Positions 10,820 to 21,072 of a stretch of 64,000 bases of DNA are shown here, in pieces. The stretch is taken from contig JBLDXI010000029.1 of assembly GCA_047495785.1 (NCBI GenBank), forward strand, positions 62,001 through 126,000, written 5' to 3'. The stretch is from Lepidodermella squamata (Eukaryota; Gastrotricha). The notes below the pieces were generated by a model that saw only the letters and a program-made list of their open reading frames with translations, was not told the origin of the DNA and did no database searches. Made by a program: the position numbers and the translations under genes. Every line of letters begins with the position of its first letter. Within the stretch, counting starts at the first letter, position 1.

Positions 10820-13800
10820 ATGTCCTCTATTGTCTCTTTTATTATTGCCTCTACTCAGTTTATTATAGATTGTCACAATTTAGTGATGAATTTTTCAAAT
10901 TATTGCAATCCTTTCCTGGTGCTGATTTGGATCTGCGCTTTGTTTGCGTTGTTGCAATCGCATCAAACAACGGCGCAGAACTGCGATGACTACGTGCCGT
11001 ACATAGTCGATTTGTCAGCCGGTTCGCCGATCGAAGAAACCGAAGGCCTTATCAAGCAATATTTCGGTAATTTTTCCAACTTTTTCGATTCGTGCAAAAT
11101 TTATTTTCGAATTTATAGACGCGTTAGAACATGCGATAACGACTGCGAAACGCAATGCAACTCGATCTTCTGCTCAAGTATTTAATTTAAAACATGATAG
11201 TGAATCCCAGAAATTTATAACGTATTTTTGCCTCAAATTTAGAGTCGATCAACGCCAACAGCGTCGAACACTCAGCTGTCGGCGAGTATCGGCAACGCGA
11301 TGGCGCGGGCGTACTGCAACCGGCCCATGTTCCGCCTGCCGCGCCTCAGCCAGGTGAGTCGCAGCAACGCCGCCGCCGGCGCTTCGGCCGTGTCGCGACT
11401 CGCCTCGCCGTTGTGCGGCTTCGAGATCCAGAAGAGCGCGTGCCAACTGCTGAGCGCGTTCAACGACGGCCGCGTCTTCCTGTCGCCGTTCGACCTCGAC
11501 GAGCTCGTCAGCAACGAAACGCGCGGCTCGGCGTGGCACCGCAACTCACCCCTAGTCTCCATCGTCCGCCTCTGTGTCGGCCTTAAAGCGTAAGTTTCAC
11601 GAAAAAAAAACGTTTCAAAATACCTTACCACCGTTATTTTCGAACGACCGACCCCGAGGCCTACAAAATGGGAGGAGCCCAATGGGAAAAAGTATGCAAG
11701 AGAGGGTTCTGAGAATCAGCCCCGTAGAATTTATTGACATCATTTGCGGGAAGAAGGCTTGAAACATGATATTGTCTAGCTAGGTTAAACAGCTGAACTG
11801 AATTTCGAGACTTGCTAACAGCAAACGTCATTTGTTATTTAGAACTGCATGAATCATTGTGATGTGCTGTATTTTTCTGCGCAGCATTTTTTTCTACCTA
11901 ATACCTGTAACGGAGGCGTATTTAGAAAATCGTGATTGGCTAAATTGCTTTCATAATATGCTTTGATATTTGATTGCAGGATGACAAAGTACGAATCAGC
12001 TGAGACGTGCATCGGGTCGATAATTCTCGAGAAGCTGACGCTGCTCGTGAACGACTACAGCACCTTCCGGACAGCAGCGACTGGCGGTGCTGCAGCTGCG
12101 GCGGCGGCGGCGGCTGCGAATGACGACAGCGGCAGTGTAGCGCAGTCGCAACCGGCGAACCAGCGCGGCGTCGGCGGCGGCAGCGTGTCGCTGTACTACG
12201 GCAACCGGTACATCACGGTGAAGGCGATCCTGAAGAACTTCGGCTACGCGTCGGCGGGCACGGCCGTCGAGCACGACACCGGCAACGCCGTCGACCTGCT
12301 GTGCGGCGCGTCGGCCGGCGTCGACTCGGGCGCCGAGCGCAACTGCTCCGCCCTCGCCGCGCTCTGCATGGGCGCGTCTGCGTCGACGGTGGTGACGCAG
12401 GCGGAGAACACGGGCTGCGGCGCCGTGCGCAGCCCCCTGCAGTCCGTGCACTGCGCCTTCTTCTACCGGCCCGTCCTCAACCTCGCCAACATGTCCGTCG
12501 TACAGGTGGGCGAGGCGATCCGCGCGCACTACGAACCGCTCGACCGCGAAGCCCAGGCCGTTATCAAGGACGCCGTCACGACAGCGGTTGAAACGGCTAA
12601 AACTCAGGTGAGCGAAAAGCTAAAGAGTTTTGCTTAATGGGAGTTGGTTTGAATCACGAGGAAATATTTGACTGAGTTGGAACCGCAATCTAATTGTTCG
12701 CTCTTTGCCCTCAGAATTTGAGTGCGGCCGAGGCGATGGGCCTAGTGAAGGCGGCGATGGTGCCGAAGATGTACAACCTGATCGTGGAGTCGTACGAGCG
12801 CGGGCTGACGTTCAACGTGAGCACGATGCCGCGGCGCAACTACCCGGTGCAGTTCAAGAAAATCGGCTTCCGCATCGCGTCGGGCGGCAACGGCGCCGCC
12901 AGCATCGACAACATCCTGCAGCGCACGCGCCGCCAGGCCGCCGACCGCATCGAGTGTCGTAAGTTCACTTTTCATCCTTAAAATTGTCAATCTTTAGAAA
13001 ACATCATTGTTAACAGCGTCTGCTTCGGTTGAAATGGCGAAACGGCTGCTGGAGATGTACAGCGTAGGCGGGCGCATCGTCTTTCTGCCGTACATGTTCA
13101 CCAAGTACAACTTGACGTCCATCTACGAGACCGTGAATGCGACCCTCGCCAGCGGCGGCAGCGCCACGACTACGACGCCGGCTGACGAGTCGGCGAAAAA
13201 GTTTGTCAACGCCAAGGCCGCCCTACGCTTTCAGATCAACGGCGCGGCGGTGCGGGCGTCACGTGACGGCTCAACCACATCGGCAGCGACCTCGTCGTCG
13301 TCGGCAGAGGCTGACGCAGCTGCGACCACAGCTGCGGCTGCGACGGAGACAAAAGGGTACGACGCGCTGGAGAACATCGTTCGCATGTCTTACGGCTACA
13401 AGGCGTACAACAGCGACGGCTCGCTGACGTGCATCTCCTACGAGACGCTGTTCGGCATCCAGAAAATGGCGACCGCCTTCTACGACAAGTACCAGCAACC
13501 CATCTACGTGAGTATCTTTTAAGCCTGAGAATTCCCAATTCAATGCCACGAAGTAGTAGTGTTTTACTGATGAGTTTCCAAGCTTAATCCGGAGCTATGG
13601 AGATCCGAGGTTCAGCATTTGGGGACTTCAGCCTTGGAAAAGACCCATTTCAGCCTATTAATTTGAAGAGTTTTGAAATTTTATCAGGAGAATCGAAGCA
13701 ATTTCTTTGCCTCGATGAGAAACTTTTCACATTTTCAAGAAAATGCTAATATTTTTGTTGCCTTTGTTATTACAGATCGCGTCGTTGTCGGGCACAGAGT

Positions 13801-14105
13801 ACCACCGCGGGTCGGCGGAGGCGGGCACGCACTTTGACGGCGTGGCGGTCGACGCGCTGTGCGGTCTAGTCTACCGGCGCAATACGGGCGCCGGGGCAGC
13901 AGCCGTAGCGGGTGCGGCGGGTGCGGCGGCGGCGGCCGGCGAGCAGGACCGCAACCTGTACTGCTCGGAGCTGGCGAGCGGCTGCTACCAGACGGCCATG
14001 TTCGCGCGCGCCGAGCTCGGCTCGACGAGTTCGTGCCTCGCCAGCAGCGTGCTGCAGCTCTTCGGCACCGTGCACTGCCGGTCGCGCTCATCGGCGAGGA
14101 GATAG
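10820..14105 (+). CDS. Secreted cysteine-rich protein with a duplicated module, unknown function
   Basis: Seven exons join without a frame error: 10820-11066, 11119-11177, 11243-11589, 11980-12607, 12715-12958, 13017-13507 and 13776-14105, giving 781 residues. A signal peptide is evident (NPFLVLIWICALFALLQSHQ); the true start may be the second ATG at 10886, which places this hydrophobic run right at the N-terminus. There is no further membrane segment. A module in exon 4 (AVDLLCG, then ERNCSALAALC, then LQSVHC) recurs in exon 7 (AVDALCG, then LYCSELASGC, then LFGTVHC), with matching cysteine positions. Between the copies lie YPVQFKKIGFRIASGG and MAKRLLEMYSVGGRIVFLPYM. I recognise no named domain. 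Ala/Thr/Ser runs look like low-complexity inserts. AATAAA at 14667-14672 may end the transcript. Existence is firm, function unknown. Confidence 0.75.
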
Positions 14106-15220
14106 CAGCCTCTCAGCCTGATAGCAGCCAGTGGTGTCTCGACATCCCCGTGATAGTAAAATAGCTTGCTGTCTATTATCGTAAATTATTATCGTGTTAA
14201 CACGCGCAGCAACACCGAACAATCTCCGTATTTTGGCTCTTTCGTGTTCTCTCATTTGCTGGTGTTGTTGTTGCCGATTTGTCGAACAACTCGTTGTGCG
14301 TGTACTGTGTGTGTGTGTGTACTTCAAACTTCAAACATCTATTTGTTGTCGTGTCGTGATGAGATGCTGTGAGATGCCCATGCGATGATTTATTTTCATT
14401 TCAAAAAAATCTGCCGACGATAGCGATTATATGTAGCCGAAAGAGGAGTGGGCTGTGTGGTGATTAAGGCTATAGGTATATTATAATGCTGTGTGTTAAA
14501 CTTTGGACACGACGACCAATTGATGATGATGATGATGATGATGATGTGATGCGACGTGATGGAGTTGACCTGATGATTATCTTTGTATCGACAAACAATG
14601 AGTCAATGCTTCAATTTTTTATCGTTCATATTGTTTATTTTGGATAAATCTTCAACGAGATGACCCAATAAAACTTTGATTTCATCATAAAATTAGTTTC
14701 CAGTGCTGCGGGATGTTGAAGATCCTATTTCTATTATTTTGCGGAGCTAGTAAAAGCTGCCTAAATTGTCTAGCCAACTTCTATTAATCATAGCAGCGGA
14801 CCGACATGGCAGAAAATTTCCAATATTTAGTATAGTACAGGGTGTCTCATAGGTAGCGCAACCAGTAAGTTGTCTAAAATTGCCGAGGCGATTTCCGGTC
14901 CGAGGATGTTTGAAATTCCACGATCAACTATGGAAATAGTCAAACAGAATGCAAAATCTTGTTGTGATAAGTAAAATACCGGAAATTACTCAACCTTTCC
15001 CAACAAGTTTTTTTTAGGCATTTCTCCGCGAAATTGTAGAGAAGGGCAGAGAAGTAAAAAAATCAATTTCTCATAAAATTACCAATAAATTCAAATGAAT
15101 ATTATGTAAACGGAGTCCATAAGGCTATAAATATTTTGGAAAATGTTTCGAAATGCTTCATGCTAACATTAAGACAGGGTCGCAAATTAAAGGTACGCGC
15201 TTTTGGTTACCGATAAGTTA
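14106..15220. other. 3' region of the secreted-protein gene and spacer
   Basis: Contains a GT run near 14305, a (TGA)n run at 14521-14546 and AATAAA at 14667-14672. The phrase ACAGGGTGTCTCATAGGTAG at about 14838 resembles the ends of dispersed repeats in animals, but I cannot delimit an element. Confidence 0.5.
14521..14546. repeat. (TGA)n microsatellite
   Basis: A trinucleotide run is visible directly. Confidence 0.85.
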
Positions 15221-15763
15221 TCATTGGATGAGAAAAGAGGGTGAGGGTAAGTTTGGTTTTGCATTTTGCCGCTTGCAGCTGATATTTCGACCGCACCAAG
15301 TTTTAGTCAACGAATGGCAGTTGGGACAAAGAAGCCGCAGATTCGATATATCATTGTTTTTGCGATCCCCATCAATGTGATCAAGTTGAGTTACGAGTCT
15401 CGAGGACCATTCCTCTGTCATTTCCAAGTTATCGTTTAGCTGCCAGGGGCAACCGAAATGGTGATCCAAGGTAATACCATCGATAGGTGTCACCAAATCT
15501 CGGTTGAACAGTCCCATGCATGAAATGTCTGAGATGACTTTCTTGTGAAGTGATATTCTGATGTAGGCTCTCTTGATAATAGCTAAACATGGTTCTTTCT
15601 CATTTGATGCGTACACGCGAAGCAAGGCTAAGCATTTCTCGAGTGATTTTTTAGGCCGGGCTTTTTGTAGCGATGCTTGGCCAGTCTGAATGGAAGGTGG
15701 ATCTTCTTTAATGGCCAATTCGCCCAACGGCAGTATAAGCTCTAAAAAGTCCTCGTTCGGCAT
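15221..15763 (-). CDS. HNH-nuclease-like protein, single exon
   Basis: A 180-codon intact ORF on the minus strand. Residues 127-150 carry an HNH core: LDHIDGDRKNN with His129, Asn137 and Asn141, then LRLLCPNCHS with Cys146, Cys149 and His150, followed by T-x-T-x-CGRN. The DH...N...LCPNCH...T layout is that of small HNH endonucleases common in bacteria and phages. An earlier segment (TPIDGITLDHHFGCPW, about 92-107) looks like a degenerate second half. The rest is unrecognised; no signal peptide or membrane segment. An acceptor-like GTCAG precedes the ATG by a few bases, so it may be expressed. Neighbours are ordinary animal genes, so this is a transfer or mobile-element candidate rather than assembly contamination. 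It could also derive from a large DNA virus. Confidence 0.6.
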   Translation of the reverse strand: MPNEDFLELILPLGELAIKEDPPSIQTGQASLQKARPKKSLEKCLALLRVYASNEKEPCLAIIKRAYIRISLHKKVISDISCMGLFNRDLVTPIDGITLDHHFGCPWQLNDNLEMTEEWSSRLVTQLDHIDGDRKNNDISNLRLLCPNCHSLTKTWCGRNISCKRQNAKPNLPSPSFLIQ

Positions 15764-16086
15764 ATTCTACTGACAACTAGCTGACGAGATGGTAACGAAA
15801 TATATTTCAGCGTCGTATAGATAGGTGAAGAGACACTCGCAGCTGTTGATGATTCATTGTTTGCCATGGTGCATGACTCATCTGACCAACATAAAACATA
15901 ACAGCTCTAGCTGTAGCACTCTCGCTGTCGATAAAGAAAAAAAGCACTCGAGAACAATGGCGGCAATCACGCTGTTTATTCAAGAAACTAATTATTTAAG
16001 AAAATGTTCACCATTTTTATGTATTTTATATATTCTTTCCTTGGTGTTATCATTCGCAACTAAACAGCCCAACAAGTAAAATAAAA
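15764..16086. other. Short spacer
   Basis: 323 bp between the HNH-like ORF and DUS1L, both on the minus strand. The plus-strand ORF 15825-16079 shows no domain and I see no other feature. Confidence 0.5.
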
Positions 16087-17235
16087 TTAATCGCTAGATT
16101 CTAAACAATTGCCCAGCATACAGTCGAACGAGAGGTCTTCCTCGAAGCCGCTGAAATCCTCCAGCCAAACATTCCTCAAATCAATACCCGGCGTGATTTT
16201 CGTCGCCGCGTCCCCGCGGTCTCGAGGCACGCAGTAACAGCACTCGTCCGGAATAACGCCTTCTTCGATGAGATTCGCAACTTTATCAACAGTCCGCGAC
16301 AACTCAGTCATCGATTTGCATCGCGCGAACACGTCTCGCCACTCGGGACGAGTAGCCAAAATCGGGTATAGAAATTTGAACAGATGACCTCGAACCCAGC
16401 CCAACGGGGTGTACGACACCGTGCCATATTGGTTATCCTCTAACTGAAGCTGTTCGACTATAGTCAAATACTCGCGCGTTATGTCGATAATTTTCGGCGG
16501 ATTCGACTCGTGCTCTTTACTGTACAAAGTCGGAACGTGGAGAATCGTTTCAGCACTCATAACCGCGTTCGCTCCGGTTTGTTGCATGCAATCGTCGATG
16601 TCAGAGTAGTATCTGATATTGCCATTCGCAATCACCGGAACTTCGGGCACATTCTCTCGAATTAGTTTAATCTGTTCCCAGCTAGCCATGCCTGTCAACG
16701 CACCTCGCTGCGCTCGAGTTCGACCGTGAACGGCTATCATTCCTATACCGGCTCGCACCAACATTTTTGCGTATTCAACCGACCGAGCCGGATCGTCGAA
16801 TATCCTAATTTTTGCTGTTACAGGTACTGGAATGTTACGCCGGGTTGTTTGAATTATATCCGTAATCAGATCCCACTGCTCCGACATGAAAGCGCCGTAT
16901 TTGCCTCGACGAGCCATCTCCTGCGGACAGCCGAGGTTGATGTCGACTGCTGAGCATTTGCAGCGGCACGCGACTTCGGCAGCGCGCGAAAATAAAGCTG
17001 CATCGTTAGCCGCCAGCTGAACAATTAGCGGCGAGTCGTTTGAAGAATCTATATTGAATAATTGATATTTAGGGTCTCGCACTAGGACTTGAGCGTGGAG
17101 CATTTGTGTGTAGGCAAGGTCGCAGCCGTACTTGCGGCACAGTATCCGGAAAGCCAGGTCACTTCGCTCTATCATCGGCGCAAGCACCGTTCTCGGCGAT
17201 CCGATGCTTTCCCACCACGTCCAGCTGTCCATCAT
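16087..17235 (-). CDS. DUS1L: tRNA-dihydrouridine synthase, DUS1 type
   Basis: FMN enzyme that reduces uridine to dihydrouridine in tRNA (positions 16/17 for the DUS1 family). Intronless, 382 residues. The N-terminus WWESIGSPRTVLAPMIERSD and the active-site segment INLGCPQEMARRGKYGAF (catalytic Cys103) match DUS1-type enzymes rather than DUS2, DUS3 or DUS4. The TIM-barrel motifs VTAKIRIF, VHGRTRAQRG and VIANGNIRYYSD follow, then MSAE, which contacts FMN phosphate. The C-terminal helical tRNA-binding part reaches about residue 310 and ends in a short acidic tail. The human protein is longer, with a C-terminal extension absent here. An acceptor-like ATTATAG stands 12 nt upstream of the first of two adjacent ATGs. 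Confidence 0.92.
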   Translation of the reverse strand: MMDSWTWWESIGSPRTVLAPMIERSDLAFRILCRKYGCDLAYTQMLHAQVLVRDPKYQLFNIDSSNDSPLIVQLAANDAALFSRAAEVACRCKCSAVDINLGCPQEMARRGKYGAFMSEQWDLITDIIQTTRRNIPVPVTAKIRIFDDPARSVEYAKMLVRAGIGMIAVHGRTRAQRGALTGMASWEQIKLIRENVPEVPVIANGNIRYYSDIDDCMQQTGANAVMSAETILHVPTLYSKEHESNPPKIIDITREYLTIVEQLQLEDNQYGTVSYTPLGWVRGHLFKFLYPILATRPEWRDVFARCKSMTELSRTVDKVANLIEEGVIPDECCYCVPRDRGDAATKITPGIDLRNVWLEDFSGFEEDLSFDCMLGNCLESSD

Positions 17236-18818
17236 GAAGTTAAATGCCTATAATAAAAAGTATTTTAACCGTCTGAGCAAAGTTAGCAGTGAGTATCTAG
17301 TAATATTAAACTCATAGCTATGGTAAAATTGTGAAATTAAGCCAGTTTTTCTTCAAATTGTGCTCAGACTAGATTTCTGGCGATCACGGTCTTTCTACAT
17401 ACTGGGGTGACTTTGGGCAGTGGGGTCACTTCGGCGTACCGAAATGGGGTGACTTTGACGTACGAAAAATCAAAGATGGTAAGGTAAATACTAAATACCT
17501 CGCGAGTGGGGTACCATTGGTTAGCCTGGAGGAAATCCAGTCTGAAAATGGCATAAGATTTCAATTCTGATCAGACGGCTTCAGTTGGGCAGTCACCAAA
17601 GTTTGAGTAATTAAAATTCGTATTTTTCTCAAAACTTCACCTATGATTATGTCCTCAGATGGGGTGCATTGATGTGCATTGTACACATCCAGGCTGGCCT
17701 TTCCTTGGGCTATCCAACGATACCCCACTCGCAGGGTATTCACCCAACAATCTTTGATTTTTGATACGCCAAAGTCACCCCATTTTGGTACGTCGAAATG
17801 ACCCCACTGCCCAAAGTCACCCCAGTTGACGGTAGGGCCCGAGTAGACGCCGATTATCTACCATAAAAGATACACATGCGAAACCAAATGTAATTGAACA
17901 TCAAGATATACTAGATTTTCCATGGGCAAAGCAAATAGAAATGATGAAATTATTGAATCATCCAATGCTACACATGCTGAATAAAACAGCATGTAAAATT
18001 AACGACAATATCATATGAACAAAATATGACGTCACTTTTCAAAATCAAAGTGACAATGGTTCTTCTTAAATAGCTTCTAAATGAACGTTCAGTGCCCTCA
18101 GGCTGGCATGCCCTGTAAATGTCAAATGGTTTTCAATAAAGCATGATTGAAGAATGTCGGCAAATACTCCGATTTCCGATGCAGTGGAATCACAGAGTAC
18201 AGCGCCGATTCTTTCTTCAATGATTTCGTAAAAGCTGGTACTTGGCTCCATCTATGCATGGATTCATCTTCGGCACTTGGCAACCCTAGAAAGAATCAAG
18301 GACCCACAACCAAAACCATGAACGCACAAAAAACCGCCGAAAAGCTGACCGCTGACAAAACTGCGACTCCACTCTCCCTTATTCGCGGGTAAAGTCACGT
18401 GGAAAAAATTACTAATCATCAAAAAAATTCATCAATGCATGAATGGTATTATATAATTGAAGCAACTTTTGAGGTGAAAAACTTTTTAACATTTCAGCCA
18501 CGTGACCTGATGCTCGCATGGCCTTTGGCAAGTAATCAGCTGGTTTAACCTCAGAATGCTCTCGAGTTCTTGTCATGTCGGCGTGCTCTTACTGTCTGGA
18601 ATGTTCCATGAATCAGCTGATCGACGTTAAATACAGTCGCTTTACTGAGTTTTGCTCGAGATCAACGCTTAGGGTGCCTATTGATGAAGGCTGATAATTG
18701 TGCGCACATAATCCCCATTGACACAAGTGCCCTATCCTTTCCTTTCGGAACTTGACAAGTACCATTTTCATTTTTTGAACAGATTCATTAGTTATTATTA
18801 TTTCCCTGTCCCATTTAA
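17236..18818. other. Spacer between DUS1L and HSP10
   Basis: Divergent upstream regions of DUS1L (-) and HSP10 (+). The main feature is the fold-back element 17401-17826. The ORF at 18147-18392 has no recognisable domain and no coding signature I trust. Confidence 0.5.
17401..17826. mobile_element. Fold-back (terminal inverted repeat) element
   Basis: The left arm, about 17401-17527, starts ACTGGGGTGACTTTGGGCAG. The right arm, about 17703-17826, is its reverse complement with scattered mismatches and ends CTGCCCAAAGTCACCCCAGT. Arms of about 125 bp enclose a core of about 175 bp with no coding capacity. Each arm contains three spaced copies of TGGGGT(G/C)ACTT. No clear target-site duplication is visible. 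The size and structure fit a non-autonomous MITE/fold-back element; its family is unknown. Confidence 0.75.
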
Positions 18819-19124
18819 ATGGCTGCAAAGAACCTGAAGAAGCTTATTCCGTTTTTTGACCGCGTGCTGGTTGAACGCGTGTTGCCGGAAACCAAGACCA
18901 AGGCTGGTATTATGATTCCAGATAAGGCGGCTGGTAAGACTCAAGAAGGAACCGTTGTGGCTGTTGGACCTGGCTCTCGTCTCAGCAACGGCACCGTTGT
19001 GCCCGTCGCGGTTAAAGTAGGCGACACTGTTATGGTCCCTGAATACGGCGGCACAAAGATTACCATGAATGAGAAGGAGTTCTTCCTGTTCCGCGAAAGC
19101 GATATCCTTGGCAAGCTTGAATAA
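18819..19124 (+). CDS. HSPE1: Mitochondrial 10-kDa chaperonin (HSP10/cpn10)
   Basis: Heptameric co-chaperonin that caps HSP60 in the mitochondrial matrix. Single exon, 101 residues, the standard length. The family start KKLIPFFDRVLVER, the mobile loop ETKTKAGIMIPDKA (the hydrophobic IMI contacts HSP60) and the C-terminal FFLFRESDILGKLE are all intact. A TTTTTGAACAG acceptor-like site lies about 35 nt upstream of the ATG. AATAAA at 19223-19228 gives a short 3' UTR. Confidence 0.96.
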   Translation: MAAKNLKKLIPFFDRVLVERVLPETKTKAGIMIPDKAAGKTQEGTVVAVGPGSRLSNGTVVPVAVKVGDTVMVPEYGGTKITMNEKEFFLFRESDILGKLE

Positions 19125-19497
19125 ACAAAGTTGAAAACCCTACGTAGTAATCCCGTGATTTAAAATTGTTGTGTCTTCGATTGTCCTTAGTCATCATGTT
19201 TATAAAACGCTCAATTCGCTCAAATAAAGTAGGTCTTTTAACTTGTGACTCGTGTGATTTACTACTTGTGAGCAGTTGGTGCTAGAATTGTTCGAATTGC
19301 AAAGTTGAACCGAAATGATTGAAAACGATATTTACATGTGTAAATACTGTGCCGAATTTTTACACGATATTGTTGTGAATTCAAAATAGCCTTACTGAGG
19401 AACTTATCTGATAGGTAGATCTATGTAATGAAGGAGAAATACAACGGATATTTATTTGTTTTGCAGTTTAGAAGTTTGATTTTATATGTAAATATTT
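19125..19497. other. HSP10 3' UTR and ABHD5 upstream region
   Basis: Holds AATAAA at 19223-19228 (HSP10). The remainder is AT-rich upstream sequence of the next gene; I see no ORF or other element. Confidence 0.5.
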
Positions 19498-21072
19498 ATG
19501 CACCACTCGTCGGAGGACATCAGCTATAGCAAAAAGCTATCATCACTTGAGGTTGATGGCTATTGGCCGAGGTTACCATTGATCTTCCACTGGAATAAAT
19601 GTTCCATTGAATTGTTATCACGTGCCGAGGAGCAACTTTTGGCAACAGCTAACACCCCGCATTCAGTGCGATATGTGCCTCTTCGCGACGCGGGCCGCCA
19701 GATTTGGACGCTGAGTGTCGAGCCGGAATCATCAGCTCGCAACTTATCGACGCGCTTTCAGCAACAACCCAGCTGCATCCATGAAGGTGCAACTCCGCTG
19801 GTTTTGCTGCATGGTTTGGGCGGCGGGGTTGGTCTATGGGTGCTGAATATCGCCTCGCTATCAAGACATCGCCGGGTCTATGCGATCGATCTACTCGGAT
19901 TTGGCAAGAGCAGCCGATGCCATTTCAGCTCAGAACCGAGCGTTGCCGAAATCGAATGGGTGGAGTCGATTGAAGAGTGGCGAGTGTCGATGGGCCTCGA
20001 CACTATCAATTTACTCGGCCATGGTCTTGGTGGGTTTTTAGCTGCGTCTTACGCCATGAGGTACCCGAAACGAGTGAAGCGGCTGATCCTGGTCGAACCG
20101 TGGGGCATCGCGGAGCGGCCGGCGAATTTCGATGGAGAGCCGCTGACGCTGCCGTTCTGGGTGCGGGCGGTGTCGGCGATCACGCGCCCGTTCAACCCGC
20201 TGATCAGCATTCGACTGGCCGGGCCGTGGGCGCCGACGATCCTGCGGCGGTTGCGGCCGGACCTGGGCGAGAAGTTCGGCCACGGCTACGCGTGCGGCTC
20301 CGACATCGTCTACGACTACATCTACCAGTGCAACGCGCAGTCGCCGGCGACGGGCGAAACCGCCTTCTGCGCCTTGTCCGACTCGTTCGGCTGGGCACTC
20401 AATCCGATCAGTGCCCGCATTGGCAGATTACCCATCACGGTTAGTTACTTTCATGTTTCATTCGAATTTCGATGTTTATCAATCTTATGAGGCCTCGAAA
20501 TATTCAAATTAGCGTCCAAAATATTGCTTAAAATTTAAATCTGGGTACCATAAGAAGTTCTCAAAATTACAGAATTTTACATCTCAGAAAAGCAGGACTT
20601 TTGTCCAGATGAGCCTCCCAAGTTCCAAGGCGAAATATTTGAAATTTGCCGTTACTAAAGGAAAAACTAATGTGTTGTTGTTTGTTGAGTGCAGGTGCCG
20701 ATCACGGTGATTCACGGCGCGCGGTCGTGGCTGGACGCGGGCACGGGCGAGTTGATCGCACGGGCGCGGGCGGCGCACCTGGCGGCGCAGGGCACCATCT
20801 CGGCGTCGGCGCCGGTCGACTCGTGGTCGCCGCCGGCCAAGCTCATGTCGGGCCGCGTCGACGTGCACATCCTGCCACAGGCCGGCCACCACGTCTACTC
20901 GGACCAGGCGCCCATGTTCAACGAGCTGCTGAACCGGCTGCTGGGCGACGACGACGCAGCTGCTGCCGCCCCATCGTCTGGCACTTCGAGCCACTCTTCA
21001 TCTTCGGCGACGCACAAACCGACGGCGCATTCGCCCACCGGAGCCACTAGCAGCAGTAGTTGGCTCGCGTGA
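19498..21072 (+). CDS. ABHD5: ABHD5/CGI-58-like alpha/beta-hydrolase without nucleophile serine
   Basis: Two exons, 19498-20439 and 20695-21072, give 439 residues. The alpha/beta-hydrolase fold is clear: oxyanion segment LVLLHGLGGGVGLW (about 101-114), AIDLLGFGKSSR, then the nucleophile elbow and MRYPKRVKRLILVEPWG typical of the ABHD4/ABHD5 branch. The elbow reads LGHGLGGF, with Gly176 where ABHD4 has Ser and vertebrate ABHD5 has Asn, so serine-hydrolase activity should be absent. The HxxxxD motif HHVYSD (His379, Asp384) near the C-terminus is kept, as in CGI-58. By analogy the protein would be a lipid-droplet co-activator of adipose triglyceride lipase. The N-terminus is longer than in human ABHD5 (349 aa), and a Ser/Thr-rich tail follows the fold. 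AATAAA at 21435-21440. Confidence 0.85.

Noticed and set aside
16087-17235. DUS4-type assignment for the dihydrouridine synthase
   Set aside because: The GCPQEMARRGKYGAF active site and the N-terminal GSPRTVLAPM segment fit DUS1-type enzymes better.
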